From the NCBI GenBank assembly GCA_003255065.1, contig QAOA01005888.1:285461-349460 (forward strand): 64,000 nucleotides of DNA, in the 5' to 3' direction. Of this stretch, positions 48,021-58,233 are shown one piece after another. Made by a program: the position numbers and the translations under genes. The first letter of the stretch is position 1; every line of letters starts with the position of its first letter. The notes under the pieces were generated by a model that was not told the DNA's origin, searched no databases, and was given only the letters and a program-made list of their open reading frames with translations. This DNA comes from Cercis canadensis (Eukaryota; Streptophyta; Magnoliopsida; Fabales; Fabaceae).

Positions 48021-48532
48021 CCCATGTCTATTTCATATTTTACGAGTAAAATGTGGGTTACTATAACCAAAAAAATATTTCTCTTTTCATATTTAAACTT
48101 CAACAAAAGGCTCATTTAAAAAACCTCAATCCATTGTCTAAGCAAAAGCTAATTTGCCATTATGGGCTGGATTCTCTCGACCAGCCTAGTAAACTGACCG
48201 AAACAAACTGGGATCAAAATGTAAATTAACCAAAATCAGAGCTCTATGTTATTATAAGAAAAATTAGTTGACCAAGTTTCCCATTAAAGCAACACAGCCA
48301 TTGATCATGCCAATTGAATGATTGGAGGGCTCATAAGTGCGCTTTGCACTGATACCCATCTTATGGTATTGTAGACCTCGCCATGTTAATATTGCTTTTG
48401 TACAATTAAATTGTGATTTAAAACTATATATTTAAATATAAATAATAAAAGAAGTAAAAGAAAAAAAAAATTATAATTATACGAAACCGACGGCATGTAC
48501 ACGACACCGTTTTTCCAGGATCTTTTTTTCTT

Positions 48533-51500
48533 ATGTCTTCAAGAACGAAGGATGATTCCGGAATTTTGGTTCCAGGAGCAGTCAGACCTCAGAAGCTGGA
48601 AATGGAGAACACGACAATACTGAAGGACTGGTTCGACCGAGTTGACTCAGCTAAAACTGGAAGCATCACGGGTCTCCAACTCAAGGTTTTCTTTTTCCCC
48701 TTTTCTTCTTCAAAACTATATTTGTTTGATAGTGTCTTCATTTTGTTTCATTCAAGACTTTTGCCATTGATTGAATATTAAGTATTGATAATCAGAGTGC
48801 TCTAGCTGTCGGGAATCTCGAAATTCCCCTCTCAGTTGTTCAGCAGATGATAAGGTCTGTAATTCTCGCTCAACTTGTCTCTTTATTAGGCTGCATACAT
48901 TATTTATGTATACATGAAAATGCATTTTGTTTGGATTTCCTAGACGAGACTAATTTGGTCATTTCCCTCCCTTTCCCCTATATAGGATGTACGATTTTGA
49001 CAGGAATGGTACTATGAGCTTTGAGGGTAAGCGATTATGCTTATTACTTACTTGTTTATTTACCTGCACAATGATGTCTTTATTGATGATTAAAAAAGAG
49101 TGCCTTCGTTGCAATTTTTTTTTTTTCCTTTTAAGAAAATTAGACTGCAAAGGGGTCTTTCATAATGATATTATGGAGCAACTATAAAAGCTTATCCTCA
49201 TCAAGAAGAAAGAAGAAATCTTTGTTGTTATAATCTGGTGCAAGGTCTATGAAGGGTACTGGATTACTAATTACATGTTCAAGAGGGAACATGAAAGTTC
49301 CCATGCTTCCAAAATTGCAATTAGTTTACTGAGATCTAGATCATAAATAGGTTATCTTCTTGTAAGCATTTTGTATTAGCAAACTGACCAGATTTGTGTG
49401 GTTGATATCTGTGACTTAATTGCTTGTATGGTAGGATTAACAGACTTTCTTTTTATTTTTTTCCCCAGAATTTGTTGCACTCAACAAGTTCCTTACTAAG
49501 GTTAGTAGTTTCTTATGTGCTAAATTAGTGTCCATGACATATCTTGAGCTCTTTCTTTGATTTTGGCTTGTAATGTTAGTGATACATGTTGCTTCATTGA
49601 TTCTGTTAACTCGTGTCATGACTCATCCACCCTATTTCTGTGATCCATATTGCGTCACAATTGAGAATGGGAAGTTACCTATTTGATATATGTATGACCT
49701 GAATTCTCATACCACTTTGGATGGCTTTGCAGGTTCAACATGCATTTTCTGATCTAGAGAGGTGAACATTAAGCTTGTGCAGTTTCTCGTGTTAAGTCTT
49801 CTAAATATGTTGCATGATTACATGTCCTTTATTTGCGAATCCAGTCAAGAAAATTTTCTTTGCCTTAAGCTCTAGTGAGATCAGCCCCATGAGGAATGCC
49901 CTTATGGAAAGACATAAAAAATTTGAATCTTATAAACCATGGGAGCATGTGTAGGTTGAATTTTAGTATTATTTTAACCTTTTTCTTCTCGAGCCTGGGT
50001 TCCTTTGCTGTGTAATTGAATATTTCATGGCAAAAGTACTCTCATAGGCTTAAAATAATGAATTCAGTTGGGAAGTTTCTCTCCCTCCTAGTCTCAGCTA
50101 TACTTGAACTCTTATTGGGATATCAAACAATGTCAGCTTTATTGATTTTTCCATATAGGTAACATTTGTTTTTTTTGGTTCACTGTTGCAGGGGTCGTGG
50201 GTTTATCGTTCCTGGTGATGTATATGAGGTATGTTTTAAGAATCATTTCGGCAATAGTCTAGATTATATGGCATGACCTTGATATAGTCCATCCAGTTGG
50301 GCTTATTGTATTTGTGATTGCTCTCCATGTTGTAATAGCAAAGGGTTACATTCTTTTGATGTTATACACTGCTGGATATACTCCTCTTACAGTGCCCTTG
50401 CTTTTTTCCCAAAAAGGAGGAGGGATGTCCTTGCTTTAGATGTTTTATAGGCTCTAAGAGTAATGTAAATGAGAGTCTACATTCCTATGATCTCATATTG
50501 CATAGCATTCTGTCTCACAGCTCATCTTGGTGAATCCCTGAATATTTTTTCAGGCATTGGTGAAAATTGGTTTCAAGCTGGATTCACCTGCATTTTACAG
50601 TGTCTGTGAGGTAAGAATCTCCATTTTTTAGATATGAACTAAATTTGTTTTAGAGAAGAAATTACATATAGTGATCAATGATGATAATCAAAGATATAGC
50701 AAATTTCTTGCTTACACTCGCATGTATGTTCTATTTTCTTTTTGTCCCTATTTCATTGGATTATAGCATGAAGAAATTTCCATGGTGAGATGGACAGATG
50801 GCAGCATGAGATATGAATTTAATTTGTCATTGTTGCTTGTTACAATTTGCTTGCTAGGTCAAACTTTAATTGGCTTTCATTAATGCGATTTTGCAATTCA
50901 GAAGATCATGCTAAATACTTCTCTTCAATTCTTCAGAGTTTTGATCAAAGTAAGAATGGAAGGTTTCGACTGGATGATTTCATATCACTCTGTATATTTT
51001 TACAATCAGCTCGGTAGGTTCACTCAAAATCCAGTAAAGCAATTATCTCTATTTCTGGGCCTTGATTTGGGGCAGCTGAATGACCTTTTGAATTACACCA
51101 GTTTCAACAAAAATTCCAGCGCTGAACTTTCATGTTTACTGTTTATTATAATGTTGATCTTGTATCGTTTCTTTCAGGAATCTGTTTAATTCGTTTGATG
51201 CAGCTAAACAAGGCAGAGTTACTCTTGATCTGAACCAGTTTGTCTACTGTAGTGAGTACACACTGATCAGCCTTTCATAAATTTTCATTTTACATTTCAT
51301 TGACTCTGAACATGATGCAGACTGGTTTGGGGGATTGGAGGGGTACAAGTAGAACATATAGTATTGCTCCTGGCCCTAGTCCACGCTATTAAGATTCTCC
51401 CACCGTATTATGGAATCCATTTCGATCTTCATTTCTATTTTGCGCAATGCGTAATATATGAACTCAATCTGTTAATTTCAATTATTTCTTTCTTACTGTC

Positions 51501-51538
51501 TTTTATTTCTTCATCCAGCTGCCAATTGTAGAATATGA
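48533..51538 (+). CDS. Penta-EF-hand calcium-binding protein (At2g27480-like)
   Basis: A small calcium sensor of the sorcin/grancalcin/ALG-2 type. Ten short exons: 48533-48685, 48796-48854, 48986-49026, 49469-49500, 49733-49761, 50192-50228, 50554-50610, 50937-51013, 51178-51251 and 51519-51538, all with GT/AG and matching phases, giving 192 aa. EF-hand loops seen: DSAKTGSITGLQ (degenerate), DFDRNGTMSFEE (canonical), a degenerate third around GRGFIVPGDVYE, DQSKNGRFRLDD, and DAAKQGRVTLDL (degenerate, dimer-type). It ends FVYCTANCRI, where the last 20 bp exon supplies TANCRI. The N-terminal extension is short compared with Gly/Pro-rich family members. The partners and role are not readable from the sequence. 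Confidence 0.9.
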
Positions 51539-52239
51539 TTCAACTCCGGTAGCTTGTAAGGATGATTCACAGCTGCTGCAACAGCAGTCTCCATACATTC
51601 TCAATGGCAGTTACTTTAAAAAGAGGTGGAGACAACATTGCCATGCTGATAATGATTGCCATTTGTCTGTATAAAAATTCTCATCTATAGAGGATTCTTC
51701 GGAGATTTCTTTCAGTTTCTTAGTTAAAAACTTAAAATAGGAGATGGTGTTCTTCCCTAGTAGTATACACAGGCAAAATTTTGCATTATCCAGAGTAAAG
51801 CCAATTCAATCCATTTCATGAATAAAATATGACCAATTAATCAACCAAGAAAACTGCTTGTCCATCTTTAGAACCCAAAACTTATCCCGGATCTAGATGA
51901 GTCACTATATGAAAAATCAAGAATCATCTTCGGAGCATTCTGATCCGAGCATGCTTCCTTCAAGACTCCACACGTCAGAGTTAAGAGTAAGATTTGAGGA
52001 TCAGTGTCGTTCTCTACACAATAATGTCCTTTAGGTGATGGCAAAATTCTGATATCACCTAGGAATGTTATATGTACATGAGCAATTGAAAACTTAACAT
52101 GTGGCCTCTTCCGTTTTTTAAACTGAGAAGTGATAAGATATTTTGAAGTTTTTCTCTCTTGTTGGGGGATCTGATAGCAAACATTCTGACTATGTAAAGC
52201 AGTTGAAATACATATGCATATTTCAAAAATCGCCATTTT
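51539..52239. other. 3' spacer between convergent EF-hand and cyclin genes
   Basis: Likely 3' UTRs of both genes. The minus-strand open frame 51868-52236 has no recognisable motif and I do not call it a gene. Confidence 0.55.
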
Positions 52240-52636
52240 GCGTCTCTATTGTAGATCTTCAATGTACTAATTTTCATCATTCAGAGATTAAAAAAAATGA
52301 TGATAAAATATAGCATAGGCGTCCTATATACAATACTGAAAACAAAATAAGAGATACATCAGCATATTCTTGAAGGCAACTTCTGTTGCTATGTTGAGTA
52401 CAATCAAACAAATCCTCATAGCAACTTAACCATTGCGCGTCTCTATTGTAGATCTTCAATGTACTCATTTTCACCATTCAGAGATTAAAAAAAAATGATG
52501 ATAAAATAGCATAGGCGTCCTATATACAATACTGAAAACAAAATAAGAGACACAGACCATCAGCATATTCTTGAAGGCAACTTCTGTTGCTATGTTGAGT
52601 ACAATCAAACAAATCCTCATAGCAACTTAACCATTG
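52240..52636. repeat. 197-bp tandem duplication downstream of cyclin B2
   Basis: Two copies, 52240-52436 and 52437-52636, nearly identical, each from GCGTCTCTATTGTAGATC to CAACTTAACCATTGC, differing by a few bases and small indels. It lies directly 3' of the cyclin stop and may be in its 3' UTR. Confidence 0.9.
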
Positions 52637-52691
52637 CAATTAGTGAACTACTGTGAAGAATGCAGTAGAAACTATTGTTCATATGCATTCC

Positions 52692-55236
52692 TTAATCCAG
52701 AAGAAACAGGGCTGGTTGCATTTTTGCTGCATATCCGTACTTCCATGTAATGTACTTCCTGAATACTCCAGTGAGTTTTCCTGTTCCAGCCTTCTGATGG
52801 AAAGCAACCATCTGTTGTGAGCATTCTCTGACAGCACACATAGATAACCAGAAGTATTAATGAATGTCTATGTCAAGAGACATAGGAAAATTCAACATAA
52901 TATTGCAGAAATAACTTACAGAAGCTGCTCTTCTGAATAGTTTGTGTACCACTCACTGGTCTTAGTCCATTGCTTAAACTGGTAAAGACTACACTGAGCT
53001 GTGTAGATGGCTGCAGCAGCTAGCAAAGATGGTGGAAACTTGAGCATTTTGTATTCCACCAAGCAAAGCTCAATCATGTAGGAGGACAGGAGCGAGAGCT
53101 GTTCCAAATTCCATAAAATAAGCCCCTCTCTAACCACTTACACAATCAATGCTTAGAGAGTCTATCTTAATAAAACAGTACTACTTACCTTTTTGTCAGA
53201 TTGAGCTGCCTTGAGAAATCTCCTCATGAAAACATGTGGGGTAGGCACAGACATGTTGAATTGTAACGTGTTCACCATTAATTTCTCCTATGGCCCACAA
53301 AGTTGATGAGATACATTTTAAAAAAGAAAGGGAAGAAAGGATGATAATAAATGATATTGAAATACTTTACCATGTCCAGAACTTCATTCCTTGTGTATGC
53401 CTTATCTGTTATCAGGACAAAATCCTCAACAGTGGGGAGTGAAACCTCCTCGTACTTGCAAGCTAGAAGCATGGCTGTCACACCAACCAATTGAAGCTTC
53501 TTTCTGATCACTACCTGATGCTCCAAAAACCTGTCTATAAGGTTTACCGTGAGGAACAATGTCTCCTCCATAAGCTCAAATTTGTAGTGAACCTGTTCAT
53601 ATGGTCAAGTTTAATTGTAAGCGCATAAAGTTCAAACTCCAAATACTGGTAAAGAAAATCTTAATTTCGAAAACACGTATTTCTTTGTAGTAGATTAGTG
53701 TTGTTACATTCTATCTACACGGCCTGTGGAGAATTTCAAGATATGAATCATGTACCTCAATAAGCCAGTCAATAAGTATAGCCCTCATCTTCTCATTGAT
53801 GTCAGACTGACGAGTCATGTAATTTGGACAGGCGCAGCCAGAATTCTGCAAAATAACAGATAGATCAACATTTCATTCATATAAACCATTAATGGACCAA
53901 ATCATAGGGCAAAATTTAAAGACCCATATCAAATTCTGATCTACAGCCAATTTAGTGGCATCCTATAGCTGTTCAGTTATTGGGACGATTTCAATAGATA
54001 TTTGATTCTAAAATTCCCGTTTCCCTTTCTTATAACTTAGGAGCCTGTAACGTTTTAATCTACAGGCTACAGTGTGATTGGCATGTCTTATAACCTATAA
54101 TAAGACTCTTATGTGACGATGTACCAGGGTTAACCATAGTCAATTGCTGTCTAGCGTCTATTTGCAAAGTCTAGAATTAGATGCTCCTCTGGCGATAAGC
54201 AAGTCTCTCGCTCCAAATTCAAATTTACCTCAGTTTTCTTGTAAAAATCATAGATGTCATCTATGTACTCAACAACTGCAAGTGGATCCTTCCTATCACA
54301 GCCGTCGATGTCCATAACAGGTTCCTCCACATCTTCCATTTCCACTTCCTCCTGAAAAATCATATTGTGTTATTATTTTTCCAAAGTATATCTTCCAACG
54401 CAATCGAAGGCAAGTTAAAACACTTACTATTCTGTCAATTTCCTCTAGCATTGCTTCGGTGTGCTTCACAAATTCTGGAACTGCATTGTCACTGGCATCC
54501 TCATATTCTTCCACATCTATGATTGCACAATCTAACTCATAACTGGGGTTCGGCTCCAGTGGGTTTGGTTTCTTAATTTCCTAATAACATAACCAATGTC
54601 AATGTCAATAGGTTACTCAATTTTGTTTCAGGAAAAGCAAATAGTAGGATCAAATAAAACATCCATGTTTGGTCTATAAAGAGAGAGTACTTCAGGGCAG
54701 TGCTGAACCGTCTGTGCTTTACCTCTCCTGAATGAAAGAAAAAAAAAATTATCATTTATTTGGACCGAAATTTACAAGAGAAAGGGGAAATTCAACTGAG
54801 GACATAAGCTTCGACTTTGCAAGTAAAGAGATGTAATAGGAAGTAATGAACTGAGAACAATCTAATTTAGCAGACGGCTTAAGATGGCCAAGGAGTTTTG
54901 AATTGAAATAAATATAAATATGTACCCGGAAAGATCTCTTTTGTTAACCACACAGGGTTTATGAGTAGCCTCCATAATATTCTGATTGATATTGCTCAGA
55001 GCCCGCCGAGGATTGTGTCTCATCTCATTCGTAAGCTTGATGTCCTCCATTCTTGAACCGCCTTTGTAATTTGAGTATAGCAGAAATGTAAGGGGGGAAA
55101 TCAATCTCAAATTCGAAATATAAACGTAACCTTGAGGATTACAAAGAATAACTATCAAAGTTTTAGATATTGATTAACCTTGAAGATTTGAGGAGGGCAT
55201 CACCGGACCCGGATGATATTCCTTTGATCCGCCCAT
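52692..55236 (-). CDS. CYCB2: G2/mitotic cyclin B2
   Basis: Activates CDKs for entry into mitosis. Ten exons: 55236-55179, 55061-54926, 54727-54691, 54580-54428, 54351-54229, 53845-53756, 53592-53371, 53287-53189, 53125-52920 and 52827-52692, about 419 aa. It starts [10 protein letters not shown], like other B2 cyclins, and has a destruction box [10 protein letters not shown], then [11 protein letters not shown], cyclin box [57 protein letters not shown], the second fold [20 protein letters not shown], and [12 protein letters not shown]. Exon 3 is a 37 bp micro-exon ([12 protein letters not shown]). The exon 9 acceptor appears moved upstream, adding six residues before LEQLS. AACGG sites upstream fit M-phase transcription. 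Confidence 0.92.
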
Positions 55237-55663
55237 TTATCTTCATTCCAAACCAAAACAAGAGATTGAAAACAATAGCAAGACAATTTCAGGAACCCAA
55301 GAAATTGAAGCACCATAAATCACAAAACATTAAAAAAAAAAAAACCCAAGATCCATAAAAACGAGGAAGAAAAGAATAGATAAATCAAGATAATTGAGTA
55401 TGATGGTATAAGATACGCCACCAGAGCATAGAAGAAGAAGGAGGGCTCTTGCGCGTCAGCTTGTGTTCAACGAGAACCAGGAAATGACTTGCTAAGAAGA
55501 AGCTATTCGCTTCTTGCGATGCGATTCCGAGGCTCCACTCTCCCTCTATCTCTCTCTGCGACTCAGAAATTTCTAACCAAGACACAGAATAAAGGAAGGA
55601 GAAAAGAATTGATAAAAGCGAAATCGAGACGGAATTGTCGGCCTTGTGACACTTCGTTTTTAA

Positions 55664-55825
55664 AAATAACGGCTACTAAATAGTGGCCGTTCGATCTGCA
55701 CACAGAAAGGAAGAGTCGCGATGGTTTTGCCCCAACGGTATTCTCTCTTTTCTGGATTTCAAATAATAAATATTTATTTTCTTTCTGCTTTTAGGTTGGG
55801 CTTCAAGTAAGAGCCCACAACGGTA
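55664..55825 (-). promoter_or_regulatory. Cluster of MSA-like (AACGG) sites upstream of cyclin B2
   Basis: AACGG cores occur at 55668-55672, 55734-55738 and 55819-55823, and as CCGTT at 55687-55691. That makes four within about 160 bp, 430-590 bp upstream of the start codon. MSA elements (core AACGG) bound by MYB3R factors drive G2/M expression of B-type cyclins. The site at 55731-55740 (CCCAACGGTA) is closest to the consensus. Confidence 0.65.
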
Positions 55826-56115
55826 CTGGGACGCTCCTAGGCTTCGCCACTAACGTCTGTTTGTCAATGTCGTTGACAAAAAACAAAAAGACTTGTTTAC
55901 TCTTTAGTTCTTTATCAAAAAAATAAGAAAGAAAATACCTAAAATTAAGATTGTTTACTCTTTAATTCTTTATCAAAAAAATAAGAAAAATAATTTTCGT
56001 GTGAGAAAATAAAATAAGCCAATGTGTTAAACTAAATCCAAAAAATATAGAGTTTATTTCCCATGTTTAAATTTGAAAAAAAAAAAATATGAAAAGCCAT
56101 CGCATAAAACTATTA
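55826..56115. other. Upstream cyclin spacer
   Basis: AT-rich, with a repeated TTGTTTACTCTTTA.TTCTTTATC string at about 55893 and 55949. No gene is seen. Confidence 0.5.
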
Positions 56116-56124
56116 AAATATTTT

Positions 56125-56673
56125 GGTTTAATTACAATTTTGGTCTCTCTATTTTAATCACTTGAACGTTTTGGTCATTCTTCTTTAAAAATGAACTATT
56201 GAGTTCCTCTATATTCATAAAATGTACAAGTTTAGTCCATTTATTTTTAAATCAAAATTCTTAGGTTTATTTCAAGGTGTAAAGTTCTCTGATTCATAAT
56301 CTCACCGTTCAGATTGAAGAGCTACGTCTTGTGAATATTTTCATTAAATTTTAGCTCGATCTAACAGTGAATAAGTCTAAATTTTTGGTTAGATGAAAAC
56401 TTATGATTTTGGTATTTTGGGCTGAGTTTTACCGTTAGATCGAGCTCAAATTTAGTGAGAAGGTTCACAAAATGTAGCCTTCAATCTGAACGGTGGGATT
56501 ATAAATCAGAGAACTTTACACCTTGAAATAAACCTAAGAATTTTGACTTAAAGATAAATAGACTAAACTTGTATATTTTATGAATATAAATAGACTCAAT
56601 AGTTCATTTTTAAAGAATAGAGACCAAAACGTTCAAGTAATTAAAATAGGAATACCAAAATTACAATTAAGCC
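56125..56673. mobile_element. MULE-type MITE with ~240-bp inverted arms
   Basis: Starts GGTTTAATTACAATTTTGG; the right end, read inward, is GGCTTAATTGTAATTTTGG. The arms pair over about 240 bp on each side (for example TCACTTGAACGTTTTGGTC against GACCAAAACGTTCAAGTAA), leaving a short centre. A perfect 9 bp direct repeat AAATATTTT flanks it at 56116-56124 and 56674-56682. Length 549 bp, no coding content. Confidence 0.9.
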
Positions 56674-56693
56674 AAATATTTTTAAGAGATCGT

Positions 56694-56892
56694 AGATTCT
56701 ATGATACTACATGTGTATGTCATACCATATTGATGTGATAAATATACGTAATTTTTATATTTTATTTGATATAAAATTAATTTATATTATTTTCTAAAAT
56801 AAACTTAAAATTAATTAATTTGTATATATGTTATTCACGCATTGATTATTCTTATGTAATATGACATACAACAAAGTATCTAAGAAATTTCC
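56694..56892. repeat. Copy 2 of the ~200-bp dispersed MITE
   Basis: Begins AGATTCTATGATACTACATG and ends near TCTAAGAAATTTCC. Same family as 43866-44052 and 57256-57465. Confidence 0.75.
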
Positions 56893-57255
56893 TTATAAGA
56901 TATGTAATTTTAAGTTTTAATTTTATCATAATAATTATATATATAATAAAATAAATACATAAAATCTAATAATATTTTGGTAATTTTTGATTGTGTAAAA
57001 GATACTTACTTCAAAAAAAAAGCCTAATAAACTCAAAAATATATTTCAATAATTCATTTTTATTTTTCATAATTTTTCAAAGAACTTGTCATTTGCAACA
57101 AGAAAAATACTTCCTAATGGACAATTAAAAGCCGCAGGAACAAGCATAAAATGAGTGAGAGAGAGTGTGTGTAATTATGTTATGTGTACTTTTGACATAT
57201 AATTTATTAACTTTATAAATAATCTCGATCACAAACTGTTTAATAATAATTATAC
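56893..57255. other. AT-rich spacer between two MITE copies
   Basis: Contains a short GAGAGAGAGTGTGTGT microsatellite near 57156. No gene is seen. Confidence 0.5.
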
Positions 57256-57465
57256 GAGGATTCTATGATACTACATGGGTATGTCATACTACACTGATGT
57301 GGCAATCATACGTAATTTTTATATTTTATTGAATATAAATATAATTTATTTTATTTTCTCAAATAAATTTAAAAATAATTAATTTATACATGTGTCATTT
57401 TTATATTGACTAATATCATGTAGTATAACATACTATATAAATATGAAAAACATGTAAGAAATCTC
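57256..57465. repeat. Copy 3 of the ~200-bp dispersed MITE
   Basis: Begins GAGGATTCTATGATACTAC. An internal short inverted pair (TATGTCATACTACACTGATG against TATGTTATACTACATGATA read inward) marks near-terminal repeats. Ends AAGAAATCTC. Confidence 0.75.
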
Positions 57466-58233
57466 AATAATTATATTATATATGTTTTTGTTTTCAAATT
57501 GTGCCTTAACATTATATATAGATAAAAATAAAAATGCATTATTTTAATATCCCAAAACCAAAATACACTTGTGTAGGTTGAACAAGTGGGGCTAATCTCA
57601 CATAAAAAAAGAAAAAAAAAAAACACACAAGTGGGGCTAATAAATATAAGGATACTCTTATCTTATTTTCATTTATAGATAAATATATAATTTTAAATTT
57701 AAAAAAAAAATTAAATACTAAACTAAAAAAACTACTTGTATAGGTTTTCTGCGCAAACTGATAGTGTTTATTTGTTTTTATGTGCACAAACTGATAGTTA
57801 AACCATAAAAATTGATACTCTCTAGGAAAGAGAAAAAAATACCTTAATGTACGTTTTTTACTCTCTTTTTTTTTAAAAAAATAAAATTGACTATTTTAAT
57901 TTTCTGGCATTTTTTTTTTCTCTTCCTTTCCTTTTGGTTTTTACTTGTAAAAATACTAAAGACTGAAATCTGAAAATGTACCAAAAATAAAATAAAATAA
58001 AATACTTGGCTCATTTTTCTGTTCAAGTACTGAATATCATCTTCCCCGATCTCTCCTCTCTTATTTTCTAACCCTGTTAAGTGAATATTATATAATTTTT
58101 TTCTGTAAATTATTTTTTCCATTTCACTTTTTGTAATTCTATGCATATTATTTGTTCCATAAACACGATTTATTGGGGTTAGGGTTTTCGATTTGTTTCC
58201 CAGTTGATATTATTGACTATTATTGAGAAGAAT
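57466..58233. other. DSK2 upstream region
   Basis: AT-rich promoter and 5' UTR. Two small direct duplications are present: ACAAGTGGGGCTAAT at about 57583 and 57629, and CAAACTGATAGT at about 57756 and 57787. No gene is seen. Confidence 0.55.

Larger units (their letters stand above)
45566..48382. mobile_element. MULE TE2 (2.8 kb) with ~310-bp inverted ends
   Basis: The left end is AGTCAAGTCTACAATACC; the right end, read inward, is GGCGAGGTCTACAATACC. The arms match over about 310-330 bp (45566-45876 and 48055-48382), sharing GGGTATC.GTGCAAAG, ATAACATAGAG, GAGAATCC.GCCCATAATG and AATATGAAA.GAGAAATATTTTT. A perfect 9 bp target copy ATGTTAATA lies on each side (45557-45565 and 48383-48391). It contains a LINE fragment and another inverted-repeat element, with no MULE transposase. 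Confidence 0.88.

Noticed and set aside
51868..52280. Minus-strand open frames downstream of the EF-hand gene
   Set aside because: No motif, partly inside the 197 bp tandem repeat, and in the likely 3' UTR of the cyclin gene.
54862..55158. Cyclin start at MEDIKL (about 55051)
   Set aside because: An upstream exon (55236-55179) beginning MGGSKE, as in other B2 cyclins, splices in phase to the sequence before MEDIKL.
55170..55683. Plus-strand open frames opposite the cyclin 5' end
   Set aside because: They overlap cyclin exon 1 and its leader and have no recognisable domain.
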